Positions 28,166 through 38,912 of a DNA stretch of 64,000 bases are shown in pieces. Position 1 is the stretch's first letter; each line of letters begins with the position of its first letter. Source of the DNA: Acinetobacter lwoffii (GTDB lineage: Bacteria > Pseudomonadota > Gammaproteobacteria > Pseudomonadales > Moraxellaceae); the NCBI RefSeq assembly GCF_024129355.1, contig NZ_JAMXXP010000004.1:62001-126000 (forward strand). The letters are read 5' to 3'. The translations under genes and the position numbers were made by a program. A model generated the notes under the pieces. It did not search any database and was not told the origin of the DNA. It worked only from the letters and a program-made list of their open reading frames with translations.

Positions 28166-28966
28166 ATGCTTAAGAAACTTGCTCTTGCTACAGCGCTTCT
28201 TGCTGGCCTGGGAACTGCACATGCTTACCAAGCTGAACTTAATGTCGGGTATGAAAATACAGATATTGATAATGTTGGGGATCTAGATACATTTTTCATC
28301 AATGGAAAATATTACTTAAACACTGTTCAAGTTAAGAACTCTCCACTTGCAGAAGCGGCTTTCCTAAATAAAGCAAGCAATATTGGCTTAGGTTATGCAA
28401 ATGCAAGCGGTGATGGCGATGAGGATATTGATGTATTTGGTGTAAGTGGCGAGTTTTATATTCCAAATACTCAATTTTATGTAAGCGGCACTATTAACCA
28501 GGTTGACTTTGCTGGTGAAGACAATACTGGCTATGCTTTTGAAGTTGGTTACTTACCAGTTAATGGCCTACTATTAGCAGCTGGTGCAGCTAATGAAAGC
28601 GTTGATCCAGTTCAGGTAGCAAATTATGGTTTTGTCCCTAACCTCCTAAATGCTGTTACTGTAGGTGATGATACTGCACTATCTTTACGTGCAAAATATG
28701 TGACTCAGATTGGTAATCATTTTGCCAATTTTGAAGGTTTAACTTATTTCGGTGATGAAACAACTTATCGTTTAGGCGCTGATCTTTATATCGATCCAAC
28801 TTTAAGTGTGGGTGTATCAATCGCGGATTCTACAGAAGATGATTCAGATACAGTATTTGGTTTACGCGCACAAAAATTCTTTACACCTGCAATTGCAGCT
28901 GGCGTGAACTATACAACTACTGACGGTGCTGACTCTTTCGGTATTAACGGTACTTTCCGCTTCTAA
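28166..28966 (+). CDS. Omp33-36-like putative porin, paralogue 3
   Basis: A 266-residue outer-membrane beta-barrel protein with a short signal peptide (MLKKLALATALLAGLGTAHA) and a terminal TFRF. The block PLAEAAFLNKASNIGLGY marks it as a paralogue of the adjacent porin and of the one at 0.9 kb. Loops are strongly acidic, which would favour cations at the pore mouth; that is inference. ATG 28166 follows AGAGAG at about 8 nt. The tandem arrangement suggests a local duplication followed by divergence. Confidence 0.8.
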   Translation: MLKKLALATALLAGLGTAHAYQAELNVGYENTDIDNVGDLDTFFINGKYYLNTVQVKNSPLAEAAFLNKASNIGLGYANASGDGDEDIDVFGVSGEFYIPNTQFYVSGTINQVDFAGEDNTGYAFEVGYLPVNGLLLAAGAANESVDPVQVANYGFVPNLLNAVTVGDDTALSLRAKYVTQIGNHFANFEGLTYFGDETTYRLGADLYIDPTLSVGVSIADSTEDDSDTVFGLRAQKFFTPAIAAGVNYTTTDGADSFGINGTFRF

Positions 28967-28983
28967 TCTCTCCGATTAAAAGC

Positions 28984-29013
28984 AAAAAAAACCGCTCACT
29001 CGAGCGGTTTTTT
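28984..29013. terminator. Bidirectional terminator between porin 3 and recJ
   Basis: ACCGCTC-ACTC-GAGCGGT stem with A-run before and T-run after; serves both converging genes. Confidence 0.9.
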
Positions 29014-29018
29014 ATGGC

Positions 29019-30719
29019 CTATTGTTCTAAATGGATAATCCGCATTTGCAAGCTGATATTGCCATTAAATACATTTTTATCCAGCTCATAGACCAATCGT
29101 GTATCTTTCATCGGGTCAAAATCATATTTATCCGCTGCATTGAAAGCGATCGCATCCACGACCTGCCCATTCTCCAACGCCACACGTAACTTAAGATGCA
29201 CATCTTTAAGCCAGCGATAGTCCATGATTTTGAACACACCATCAAAAATCGGTTGGGGGAATTTTTGCCCCCATGGACTTAAATTCTGCAATAAATTGAC
29301 TGTTTCGATCTGAAAAGCAGAAGCTGGCAACTCTCCATCTGTCCATAAAGTCGCAGTGAATAAATCCTCATCCATCACACCAATCAGTGCTTCAAAGACC
29401 TGCTTAAACTCAGCGAAATTTTCTTTTTTCAGGGTTAAACCTGCTGCTGCTGCATGTCCGCCAAAATGACTGACTAAATGAGGATATTGCTCTGCCACCT
29501 GTTCAATCGCATCACGAATATGAATACCTTCAATCGAACGCGCCGAACCTTTGATATGAATCCCATCCTGATCCGCGGCAAAAACAATACTCGGACGATG
29601 GAACTGCTCTTTTAAACGCCCTGCTACAATCCCGATCACTCCCTGATGCCAATGCTGTTCAAACATGATCAACGCAGCAGGTAGTTCAGTGGCATCCCAC
29701 TGGATTTTATCCAGCTCAAGCAAGGCTTCCTGCTTGATTTTACCTTCCACCTGACGGCGTTCGACATTGAGCTGATTCAGCTGTTCAGCCAGTGGATAAG
29801 CAGTTGTCAGATCAGGAGCCAGCAAACATTCGATCCCGATATCCATGGTTTCCATGCGTCCAGCCGCGTTAATCCGTGGGCCTAAAACAAAGCCCAAATC
29901 TTGAGCTTTCAGACCAGCAGGATCACGCTTTGCAATATCAAGTAGCGCACTGATTCCTGCTCGGCATAACCCTTGCTGGATCCGTTTCAACCCTGCATCG
30001 ACCAGAATCCGGTTGTTATAGTCCAGACTCGCGACATCGGCATAAGTACCGAGTGCCACCAGATCAAGATAATTGGTAATTACCGTAGAGGATTTTCCAA
30101 GTTTCTTGCGATGGGTAGACAGATTGGCCAGTATATAAAAAGCCACCCCGACCCCAGCCAGTGCTTTGCTTGGAAAGTCGCAACCGAGCTGATTGGGATT
30201 GACCACGGCTTCGGCTTTTGGTGTCGGCTTGGTCGTCAGATGGTGATCAGTAATGATCACCTGCATGCCATGATCCTGCGCCTGTTTTACTCCGTCATGG
30301 CTGGAAATGCCATTGTCCACGGTAATCAGTAAATCAGGCGTGAAATTGACAAAGGCCAGATCTGCGATTGCGGGCGTCAATCCATACCCATATTTAAAAC
30401 GGTCTGGTACCAGATATTCAACATTGGCGCCCATATCACGCAGTGCCAGCACCATGAGTGCAGTACTGGTCGCGCCATCGGCATCATAATCGCCGACAAT
30501 CACGATTTTCTGGCCATGATCAATCGCCTGATCCATCAATTGAATGGCTTCAGGCAAGCCTTTCATGGTCGGTGCCAGCAGATGCTTCAGCTTAAGCTCA
30601 AGTTCCTGCTCGGACTCTACCCCACGCCGGGCCAAAATTTCAGCCACAAATGCCGGCACACCCTGAAAATTTTCAGGACGGGTTAGCAAGGGCCGTTGTT
30701 TGATTTCCAGTTTTTGCAT
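29019..30719 (-). CDS. recJ: Single-stranded-DNA-specific exonuclease RecJ
   Basis: A 566-residue 5'-3' exonuclease for single-stranded DNA in recombination and mismatch repair. The DHH-family metal motifs are present: VGDYDADGATSTAL near residue 76, ITVDNGISS near 132 and ITDHHLTTKP near 156. The DHHA1 domain has FGGHAAAAGLTL near 425, and a C-terminal OB-like domain follows. It is the last gene of the glmM-pdxH-recJ run: its ATG is 2 nt after the pdxH stop codon. Confidence 0.95.
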   Translation of the reverse strand: MQKLEIKQRPLLTRPENFQGVPAFVAEILARRGVESEQELELKLKHLLAPTMKGLPEAIQLMDQAIDHGQKIVIVGDYDADGATSTALMVLALRDMGANVEYLVPDRFKYGYGLTPAIADLAFVNFTPDLLITVDNGISSHDGVKQAQDHGMQVIITDHHLTTKPTPKAEAVVNPNQLGCDFPSKALAGVGVAFYILANLSTHRKKLGKSSTVITNYLDLVALGTYADVASLDYNNRILVDAGLKRIQQGLCRAGISALLDIAKRDPAGLKAQDLGFVLGPRINAAGRMETMDIGIECLLAPDLTTAYPLAEQLNQLNVERRQVEGKIKQEALLELDKIQWDATELPAALIMFEQHWHQGVIGIVAGRLKEQFHRPSIVFAADQDGIHIKGSARSIEGIHIRDAIEQVAEQYPHLVSHFGGHAAAAGLTLKKENFAEFKQVFEALIGVMDEDLFTATLWTDGELPASAFQIETVNLLQNLSPWGQKFPQPIFDGVFKIMDYRWLKDVHLKLRVALENGQVVDAIAFNAADKYDFDPMKDTRLVYELDKNVFNGNISLQMRIIHLEQ

Positions 30720-30721
30720 GG

Positions 30722-31381
30722 TTATGGCATTAAGCGCTCTAAAGTCCAGCCGGCATCGGTTTTGCGATAACTTAAACGGTCATGCAAACGGTTCGGACGA
30801 CCTTGCCAGAATTCATAATAATCGGGTTCTAGACGATAACCGCCCCAGAATACCGGCTTGTCCAACTCTTGCTGATTCGCGACCTGAGTATGTAAATCCC
30901 AAAAACGTTGCTGCAATTCTTCACGACTGGCCACGACGCCACTTTGCGGGGTACTAATATGCGCGGCAATCTGGCTTTCTCGCGGACGTTTATGATAATA
31001 ATCAGTTGATTCTTCTTCTGATATTTTCATTACACGACCCGAGATACGAATCTGACGTTCCTGATCCTGCCAGTAGAACAACAGTTCGGCATAAGGATTT
31101 TCAGCCAGATCCAGACCTTTTTGACTATCATAGTTGGTATAAAAGTCATAACCCGCTTCAGTCGCTCCACGTAGCAATACCGTACGCACATGTGGACGAC
31201 CTTGTGCATTGGCTGTTGCCAAAGACATGGCATAGGGTTCATGCAATTTTGCTTCCAGTGCATGGTTAAACCATTGCAGGAACTGCATATGTGGATTCGG
31301 ATTGACTTGCTGTTCCTGTAACTCGCCTTTTTCATAATTCAGGCGTAGTTCACTTAGATCCTTGATCAGATCACTCATCAT
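30722..31381 (-). CDS. pdxH: Pyridoxine/pyridoxamine 5'-phosphate oxidase
   Basis: A 219-residue FMN enzyme that makes pyridoxal 5'-phosphate, the active vitamin B6. The FMN/PLP-binding pattern is clear: [19 protein letters not shown] near residue 66, [17 protein letters not shown] near 87, and the C-terminal [18 protein letters not shown] that holds the substrate-binding Arg-Leu-His. Two adjacent ATG codons (31381 and 31378) are both possible starts. It lies between glmM (11-nt gap) and recJ (2-nt gap) in one operon. Confidence 0.95.
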   Translation of the reverse strand: MMSDLIKDLSELRLNYEKGELQEQQVNPNPHMQFLQWFNHALEAKLHEPYAMSLATANAQGRPHVRTVLLRGATEAGYDFYTNYDSQKGLDLAENPYAELLFYWQDQERQIRISGRVMKISEEESTDYYHKRPRESQIAAHISTPQSGVVASREELQQRFWDLHTQVANQQELDKPVFWGGYRLEPDYYEFWQGRPNRLHDRLSYRKTDAGWTLERLMP

Positions 31382-31392
31382 CTATGTTCCTG

Positions 31393-32724
31393 TTAAGCGG
31401 CATTGGCACGCACAGCATCTGCCAGGCTGTTTGCAAGTGTGGTGACTTCAGCCAGATCATCGCCTTCGACCATCACACGAATGACAGGTTCTGTGCCAGA
31501 TTTACGAATCAATAAACGGCCACGACCTTTAAGCTGCTGTTCGGCTTTTTCAAATTCAGCTGCCAGTGCAGGCACTGAATAAGGATCAAACATGGCATTT
31601 AAACGTACATTGACCAAGACATTGGGCAACAGTTTAAAGTCAGCCACAAGTTCATGCAGAGCTTTTTTCTGTTCAACCATCACGGTTAAAACTTGCAGGG
31701 CTGCAATAATCGCATCGCCTGTGGTGCTCTTGTCTAAAGTCAGAATATGACCAGAAGGCTCACCGCCAATTACCCAGCCATTTTCTTCCAGACCTTGCAA
31801 TACATAACGGTCGCCGACTTTGGCACGTAATAACGGCACTTGTGCTTTTTCTAGCGCCAGTTCCAGCGCCATATTGCTCATTAAGGTACCGACGATACCT
31901 GCCGGTTTTTTCGAGCTTTGAGTCGCAAGAATATAAAGAATATGGTCGCCATCAATCAGATTACCGGCTTTATCTACGAGAACCACACGGTCAGCATCCC
32001 CATCAAAGGCAATACCCAAATCCGCTTGATGTTGAATCACGGCTTGTTGCAAGCTTTCCGGATGCGTTGAACCACAGCCCTCATTAATATTTAAACCGCT
32101 CGGCTCATTGTGAATCGCAATTACACGTGCGCCCAGTTCACGGAACACTGCAGGTCCCACGTTATAGGCTGCACCATTGGCACAATCCACCACAATGGTG
32201 AGTTCATTCAGATCCAGATGATACGGGAACGTCGATTTACAGAATTCAATATAGCGACCATTGGCATCTTTAACCCGGATACTTTTACCCAGATTCGCCG
32301 TATCTTCAATCACAAAATCTTTTTCAAGTTCCTGATTAATTTCGTCTTGCAAGGCATCTGGCAGTTTTTTGCCTTCCGCAGAGAAGAACTTAATGCCGTT
32401 ATCAAAATACGGGTTATGCGAAGCGGAAATGACAATACCCAAGCTGGCATGTAAGGCACGGGTCAAGTGAGCAATCGCCGGTGTCGGTAGTGGACCTAAA
32501 AGGTGAACATAAACGCCAGCGGCATTTAAACCTGCCTGTAAGGCAGCTTCCAGGATATAACCAGACAAACGGGTATCTTTACCCAGAACCACCAATGGTT
32601 TGGATTTTTTACTATGACGTTTTAAAACTTTACCAGCCGCAAATCCCAGTTTCAGGGCAAACTCAGGGGTAATCGGCAATTCGCCAAACTTTCCACGAAT
32701 ACCATCCGTACCAAAATAACTCAT
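31393..32724 (-). CDS. glmM: Phosphoglucosamine mutase
   Basis: A 443-residue mutase that interconverts glucosamine-6-phosphate and glucosamine-1-phosphate, feeding UDP-GlcNAc for peptidoglycan and lipid A. The active-site phosphoserine loop is [12 protein letters not shown] (about residue 100), the metal loop is DGDADR in [13 protein letters not shown], and the C-terminal phosphate site is [12 protein letters not shown]. The family start is [11 protein letters not shown] at ATG 32724, with GAGA upstream. An in-frame ATG at 32763 has a better AAGGA ribosome site 5 nt upstream and would add 13 residues, so an alternative longer form is possible. First gene of the pdxH-recJ run. Confidence 0.94.
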   Translation of the reverse strand: MSYFGTDGIRGKFGELPITPEFALKLGFAAGKVLKRHSKKSKPLVVLGKDTRLSGYILEAALQAGLNAAGVYVHLLGPLPTPAIAHLTRALHASLGIVISASHNPYFDNGIKFFSAEGKKLPDALQDEINQELEKDFVIEDTANLGKSIRVKDANGRYIEFCKSTFPYHLDLNELTIVVDCANGAAYNVGPAVFRELGARVIAIHNEPSGLNINEGCGSTHPESLQQAVIQHQADLGIAFDGDADRVVLVDKAGNLIDGDHILYILATQSSKKPAGIVGTLMSNMALELALEKAQVPLLRAKVGDRYVLQGLEENGWVIGGEPSGHILTLDKSTTGDAIIAALQVLTVMVEQKKALHELVADFKLLPNVLVNVRLNAMFDPYSVPALAAEFEKAEQQLKGRGRLLIRKSGTEPVIRVMVEGDDLAEVTTLANSLADAVRANAA

Positions 32725-32795
32725 CTTTATCTCACTTCTTAGCGGATGATTGATATCACCCATTTTTTTCCTTGAGTCACACTTTACACCAAAAT

Positions 32796-32828
32796 AAAAA
32801 AGCCGTCATTTGCATGACGGCTTTTTAA
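32796..32828 (-). terminator. Terminator of guaB
   Basis: AGCCGTCAT and ATGACGGCT arms with a 4-nt loop, then T-run on the minus strand; A-run on the other side makes it symmetrical. Confidence 0.9.
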
Positions 32829-32847
32829 AATTTTAAATCACAGGAAA

Positions 32848-34341
<1,494 letters not shown>

Positions 34342-34507
34342 CTATTATAAACAAATATCGGCTTAAATTTCATTGCAATTGCAAAATTATTTTTTTATTC
34401 AAGCTTTGTACACGCAGATCTATGTGGGTGCTAAAACAGTATCAATAATACGTCCGATCATGAAGTTCCCTATTTTAAAATATACCCCGATCATTTTAAT
34501 AAAGTGA

Positions 34508-34531
34508 AAAGCAGAGCCTAAGCTCTGCTTT
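34508..34531 (-). terminator. Terminator after the YkgJ-family gene
   Basis: AGCAGAGC-TTAG-GCTCTGCT stem with a T-run on the minus strand. Confidence 0.75.
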
Positions 34532-34539
34532 GGATGGAT

Positions 34540-34905
34540 TTAGCTGACATATTCAAAACTGTCATCATTGTCGGCTTCATCAGTTTCAATCTGGACAAAG
34601 GGCAACATATTGTGTGCCACACGTGCCTTATTGCATTGCTCATCGGCAATCTGCACTTCTTTGCAGGATGAACTGCGCTGCTCATACATGCCGCAGCTGA
34701 CCTGCTGGCCGATGGTGCCATCAAGTGCGATACAGCGTGGATTTTTTTGATTGGTTCCAGCCATACATGAATAGACTGCTGTCACAGGTTCGGTATAGTG
34801 CTCAGGCATATGAATTCCTTCAGCCCAATAAAACGAAACCCTGAAATAGGCGCAGCACGCCCCGCAGCTTAAACACGCATCCGGTTTTGGAACTTGAGAC
34901 AACAT
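34540..34905 (-). CDS. YkgJ-family cysteine-cluster protein
   Basis: A 121-residue cytoplasmic protein with the family cluster DACLSCGACCAYF at residues 9-21 (CxxCxxCC) and further cysteines at about 47, 58, 71, 81 and 91. The family (UPF0153/CxxCxxCC) is predicted to bind Zn or an Fe-S cluster; its function is not known. The ribosome site before ATG 34905 is weak. It lies downstream of the MBL-fold gene on the same strand, with about 100 bp of A/T-rich DNA between them. Confidence 0.8.
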   Translation of the reverse strand: MLSQVPKPDACLSCGACCAYFRVSFYWAEGIHMPEHYTEPVTAVYSCMAGTNQKNPRCIALDGTIGQQVSCGMYEQRSSSCKEVQIADEQCNKARVAHNMLPFVQIETDEADNDDSFEYVS

Positions 34906-35002
34906 TTCTTATAAGTTCTCATTATCAAAAAAAAGTTTTTTGGAGAAGAAATATAAAAAATGTTGTTTTTCCACACAAGAAAAAAATTATTTTTTGTGTG
35001 AA

Positions 35003-35800
35003 CTATTCAGGACAAGTAAAAACCGTTTCATCCATCAGGTCAGTGCCGCATTCCAGCGTTTCAATCCAGTCCAGAAACTGGGTAATCTGCTCTTTGCCGA
35101 TAAATGGCGTGCCATGTTGCGGCACAATCATCTCGATTTCCATGCTGCGTACCATTTTCACCCAAAGGCGAATCACCTTGTTATTGCACATATAGCGTTG
35201 ATGGAAGCTTTTCATTTTTGGAATATGCGCAGCAAAGTTTTCCAGTGGCTTGGCTGCATCTTCGACCATGGATGCGCCCATATCGCCGGAAAACAGGATT
35301 TTGGCAATCGGATCATAAAACTGGAAATTCCCCACCGAATGCAGGAAATGCGCCGGCACCGCCACAATGTGTGATTGACCCAACGGAACGATCTGACCGT
35401 GATCAGGAAGTTCTACCAAGCGGTCCAACCAGTTACCTTTCATCCGGTCACTCATAAAGGCCGAGTTTAAGTGCGGCAAGAAACGCGCCCACAGCTTGGA
35501 TGCCACCACTTTGGCATCCGTATAGACCAGCCAGCGCGGCATCGAGGTAATGATATCCGGGTCCTGGTGCGAGGCCATGACATAATCCAGGTTGGTCAAA
35601 CGGGTGTATTTATTCAGTTCCATGGTCAGCGGTACATAGGTTAAATCGCCACCCGGATCAAGTACCGCTGCGCGCTCATGATCAATGATCAGAAACTGGT
35701 TTGCCTGAACGCCTTCACCTTTGACCAGACTGGTAAAACTGATGCACTTATGTGTCCCGTTATCAAACAGAACCTGCGATGTGGTGCGTTCAAAAGCCAT
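35003..35800 (-). CDS. MBL-fold metallo-hydrolase, ODP (flavodiiron-like) type
   Basis: A 265-residue metallo-beta-lactamase-fold protein. The metal ligands seem to be in ASHQDPDIITSMP (about residue 76), VPAHFLHSVGNFQFYDP (about 148), LFSGDMGASM (about 169) and PQHGTPF (about 227). The H-x-D-x-D spacing and the lack of a flavodoxin domain resemble stand-alone oxygen-binding diiron (ODP) proteins more than classic lactamases. Its partner and reaction are unknown. ATG 35800 follows GGGGAA by 5 nt. Confidence 0.75.
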   Translation of the reverse strand: MAFERTTSQVLFDNGTHKCISFTSLVKGEGVQANQFLIIDHERAAVLDPGGDLTYVPLTMELNKYTRLTNLDYVMASHQDPDIITSMPRWLVYTDAKVVASKLWARFLPHLNSAFMSDRMKGNWLDRLVELPDHGQIVPLGQSHIVAVPAHFLHSVGNFQFYDPIAKILFSGDMGASMVEDAAKPLENFAAHIPKMKSFHQRYMCNNKVIRLWVKMVRSMEIEMIVPQHGTPFIGKEQITQFLDWIETLECGTDLMDETVFTCPE

Positions 35801-35934
35801 GTAAATTCCCCAATTTATAATAAAAATAACGTTTTTATACCCCTATAAAATATAAGGAATTAATCAAAATTACAATCAATAAAACTAGCCGTATCACACT
35901 ATTTATCAAGGTTTTGAGATAATTTTAACCATAA

Positions 35935-35970
35935 AAAATCCTGAGTTTTTAGCTCAGAATTCATGTAATT
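35935..35970 (-). terminator. Terminator of the Mn exporter gene
   Basis: TCTGAG and CTCAGGA arms around TAAAAA, followed by a T-run on the minus strand. Confidence 0.7.
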
Positions 35971-35984
35971 TATTATTTTATGAT

Positions 35985-36560
35985 TTAAAAGAAATAATGT
36001 TGAGCCAGTGTTGCAACACCAATCACCAGGAAAATCGCCGCACCAATTTTATGAATCAGGCTGATCGGGAGTCTGTTCGCCAGCTTATCTCCCAAAAATA
36101 CTGCAGGTGCATTGGCCAGCATCATGCCCAAAGTGGTACCGAGCATCACCCAGAATACGCTATCGAAACGTGCCGCCAGTGCAACTGTGGCAATCTGGGT
36201 TTTGTCACCAATTTCTGCCAGAAAGAATAAAATAAAGGTTGCGCCAAAGACCCCGAACTTTTGCCATTTATTGATACTGGCATTTTCATCCCCGAGTTCA
36301 TCCGGAATCAGCATCCAGACAGCCATTGCGATAAAGCCAATCGAGACGATCCACAACAGTACTTCTGGCCCGATCACCGTGGTGACCCATTGTCCCAATG
36401 CCGCAGAAAGGCCGTGGTTAATCAGCGTCGCCAATAAAATGGCAACTAAAATAGGAACAGGTTTGCGAAAACGTGCGGCAAGCAGCAATGCCAGCAGTTG
36501 GGTCTTATCACCCATTTCAGCCAGTGCTACGATTGCAGTCGACAGTAAGAATTCATACAT
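35985..36560 (-). CDS. TMEM165/GDT1 family manganese exporter (MneA-like)
   Basis: A 191-residue inner-membrane cation exporter (UPF0016) with six hydrophobic segments in two repeats. Each repeat carries the signature E-x-G-D-K-T-Q: AEMGDKTQLLALLLAARF near residue 15 and AEIGDKTQIATVALAARF near 115. Bacterial members such as MneA export Mn2+. ATG 36560 begins MYEFLLSTAIVALAE. The leader on the minus strand is a yybP-ykoY (Mn2+) riboswitch, which supports Mn export and predicts induction by Mn2+. Confidence 0.9.
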   Translation of the reverse strand: MYEFLLSTAIVALAEMGDKTQLLALLLAARFRKPVPILVAILLATLINHGLSAALGQWVTTVIGPEVLLWIVSIGFIAMAVWMLIPDELGDENASINKWQKFGVFGATFILFFLAEIGDKTQIATVALAARFDSVFWVMLGTTLGMMLANAPAVFLGDKLANRLPISLIHKIGAAIFLVIGVATLAQHYFF

Positions 36561-36573
36561 GAGGTCTTTCTCT

Positions 36574-36614
36574 GGCTAGCATCCAATACCAATGACTCAC
36601 CGCTCCTGCTAGCC
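36574..36614 (-). promoter_or_regulatory. Leader hairpin next to the start codon of the Mn exporter gene
   Basis: GGCTAGCA (36607-36614, read on the minus strand) pairs with TGCTAGCC across a 25-nt loop and ends 13 nt before the ATG. It sits between the riboswitch aptamer and the ribosome site, so it may be part of the expression platform. Confidence 0.5.
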
Positions 36615-36624
36615 AAAATCTGCA

Positions 36625-36765
36625 GAGTGGTAAATCAAAGGTCTTGCCAACAAAAGAAAGCTTGGAAAAGCTAACTTGGTTCTTTGCTATGATGACCATG
36701 CTCGTTTGAGCAAATATGTTGACCATCACCCTTCTGCTTTGCGCAAAAGGCGGCTACTCCCCAAT
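36625..36765 (-). ncRNA. yybP-ykoY manganese riboswitch
   Basis: On the minus strand the leader has the two conserved parts of the aptamer: GGGGAGTAGCC (36762-36752) and GGCAAGACCTTTG (about 36649-36637), with GTCAACAT and the AGAAGGGTGATG segment between them. This matches the E. coli mntP and alx leaders. It precedes a GDT1-family exporter gene, the expected target. Boundaries are approximate because they were set by eye. Confidence 0.85.
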
Positions 36766-36814
36766 GAAGTGCGTCAAGTATAGAATCAAATAGATTATTT
36801 TTCAATGCAGCAGC

Positions 36815-36843
36815 AAAAAACCCTGCCGAAGCAGGGTTTTTCT
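36815..36843 (-). terminator. Terminator of aceE-aceF
   Basis: AACCCTGC-TTCG-GCAGGGTT hairpin with UUCG-type loop and T-run on the minus strand. Confidence 0.9.
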
Positions 36844-36903
36844 CTTTACACCCTCTTTATATTTCTCCCAGAGGAAGAAAATAGAAGGCATATACATGAT
36901 TTT

Positions 36904-38910
36904 TTAGATCAATAAAGTACGGATATCTTTAAGCAGCTTGGTCAGCTTGTTGGTGAAACGAGCAGCATCTGCACCATTGATCACACGGTGATCGTAGGAC
37001 AATGAAAGCGGCAGCATCAAGCGTGGATCAAAGCCTTCACCATTCCAGACCGGTTGCATGGTTGCAGGTGAAATACCCAGAATTGCCACTTGCGGCCAGT
37101 TCACCAATGGCGTAAATGCCGTACCACCGATTGAACCCAAGCTAGTGATAGTGAAGTTCGCACCTTGCAGATCTTTCGGCGACAATTTCTTGTCACGCGC
37201 TTTTTGACCCAAGGTTCCTAGCTCAGTGGCAATCTGTTTAATTGACTTCTGATCTGGATGACGCAGCACAGGCACGGTCAAACCATCTGGCGTTGCGACC
37301 GCGATACCCATATGGATCTCGTTACGTAGCAAGACTGACTTACCATCATCGGCCAAGTGACCAGCAAACTCACGCTCTTCTTTTAACAAGTGCGCAACTG
37401 CTTTGATGATGAACGCCATAATGGTCAGGCTCAGGCCTTCTTTCTTGAAGTTGCCTTTCAGTTCATTACGCCATGCTTCCAGTTCCGTAATATCTGCTGC
37501 ATCAAACTGGGTCACTTGCGGAATGAAATTATTCAGCGACAATTGTGGAATAGATACTTGTTGCAAACGCGTCAAGGCTTTCTCTTCCACACCACCAAAA
37601 GCGCTAAAGTCTGGCAGTTTTGGCAGACCTGCGACTTGAGCAGCAGCGGCGACAGGAGCCGCCTGTGGCGTAGTAAGACGCGTTTTGACATACGCTTTCA
37701 GATCTTCTTTCATGACGCGCGCGTGTGGGCCAGATGCTTTGACGTCTGCCAGCACAACGCCCAGTTCACGTGCCAGTTTACGCACAGCAGGACCAGCATA
37801 GACTTTCGAGTTAGCGACATTCTGCTCTTTGGTCAGCTTATCGGCATTATCCGACGCCGCGACTGTTTGAGTAGAAGATGCAGCAGGTGCCGGTGCTGCT
37901 TTTGCAGCAGGCGCTTTCGGCGCTTCTGCTTTGGCTGCAACAGGTGCAGCAGCTGCTTGCGCTTCAGCTTCAATTGTCACCAGTGCAATGCCTTGAGAGA
38001 CATTTTGACCCAGTTCCACATGAATGGCTTTAATCACGCCGGCTGTAGTGCTTGGCACTTCAACAGTCGCTTTATCTGATTCCACCACGATGATGCTCTG
38101 GTCTTTTTCAACCGTATCACCGACCTGAACCAGAATTTCAGCCACAGCCGCCTTGTCTACACCTAGATCAGGCACCTTCACTTCAACATCACCTGCAGGT
38201 GCTGCTGGCGTTTGTGGCGCTTCAACTGCTTTCTCTTGGGTTGCCGCTTGAGCAACTGGTGCTTGAGGTGCTTCTGTCTGTACTTGTGCTGCCGAAACAG
38301 CCGTTTTCACTTTCAGAATGACCACACCTTCTTTAATGGTATCGCCTTCTTTAATCTCGATGGACTCTACCGTGCCTGAAACCGTACTTGGCACTTCAAC
38401 AGTCGCCTTGTCTGATTCCACCACTACGATACTTTGATTTACCTCGATTTCATCACCGACAGCGACCAGGATTTCCCCTACAGTAGCTTTTTCTACACCA
38501 ATATCGGGGATTTGTACATCAACCACCTGTGAGCTCGCTTGAGCCTCAGGAGCAGCAGAAGCTTTAGGCTGATGTGAAGCCAGTTCCTGCATGATTTCCT
38601 GATCCGGCAATGAAGTCGGAGTATTTTCTGAAGTTTTTTGTGAGGCATCTGCTTGCTGTGGCTCGACCACATCAGCGCTGCCGTCTTCAGCTTGTAGCTC
38701 AATCAGTACCGCGCCTTCAGCGACTTCATCACCCTGGCTGACCAGAATGCTTTTTACCACGCCTGCTGAAGTGCTAGGCACTTCAACAGAGGCTTTATCA
38801 GATTCAAGTAACACAATGCTGTCATCAATCGCGATCGTATCACCGACTTTGACCAGAATTTCGGCCACTGTTGCCTTATCTACACCAATATCAGGAGTCG
38901 TAATTTGCAT
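36904..38910 (-). CDS. aceF: Pyruvate dehydrogenase E2, dihydrolipoamide acetyltransferase
   Basis: A 668-residue core subunit of the pyruvate dehydrogenase complex, which moves the acetyl group from E1 to CoA. Three N-terminal lipoyl domains are visible, with lysine motifs ESDKASVEVPS (about residue 39) and ESDKATVEVPS twice (about 160 and 280), joined by Ala/Pro-rich linkers. The peripheral subunit-binding domain (VYAGPAVRKLARELGVVLAD) is near 370. The catalytic domain ends with the HxxxDG site YDHRVINGADAARF. It starts 2 nt after the aceE stop codon. lpd is not adjacent. Confidence 0.97.
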   Translation of the reverse strand: MQITTPDIGVDKATVAEILVKVGDTIAIDDSIVLLESDKASVEVPSTSAGVVKSILVSQGDEVAEGAVLIELQAEDGSADVVEPQQADASQKTSENTPTSLPDQEIMQELASHQPKASAAPEAQASSQVVDVQIPDIGVEKATVGEILVAVGDEIEVNQSIVVVESDKATVEVPSTVSGTVESIEIKEGDTIKEGVVILKVKTAVSAAQVQTEAPQAPVAQAATQEKAVEAPQTPAAPAGDVEVKVPDLGVDKAAVAEILVQVGDTVEKDQSIIVVESDKATVEVPSTTAGVIKAIHVELGQNVSQGIALVTIEAEAQAAAAPVAAKAEAPKAPAAKAAPAPAASSTQTVAASDNADKLTKEQNVANSKVYAGPAVRKLARELGVVLADVKASGPHARVMKEDLKAYVKTRLTTPQAAPVAAAAQVAGLPKLPDFSAFGGVEEKALTRLQQVSIPQLSLNNFIPQVTQFDAADITELEAWRNELKGNFKKEGLSLTIMAFIIKAVAHLLKEEREFAGHLADDGKSVLLRNEIHMGIAVATPDGLTVPVLRHPDQKSIKQIATELGTLGQKARDKKLSPKDLQGANFTITSLGSIGGTAFTPLVNWPQVAILGISPATMQPVWNGEGFDPRLMLPLSLSYDHRVINGADAARFTNKLTKLLKDIRTLLI

Positions 38911-38912
38911 GC

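Noticed and set aside
34930..35010. Long A/T inverted repeat between the MBL-fold and YkgJ genes as a terminator
   Set aside because: The T-run is inside the hairpin on the plus strand and A follows on the minus strand, so it does not fit an intrinsic terminator for the minus-strand gene.
37390..38079. A 229-codon open frame opposite aceF
   Set aside because: Its Cys/Arg/Phe-rich composition reflects the antisense of the Ala/Pro linkers; no ribosome site.
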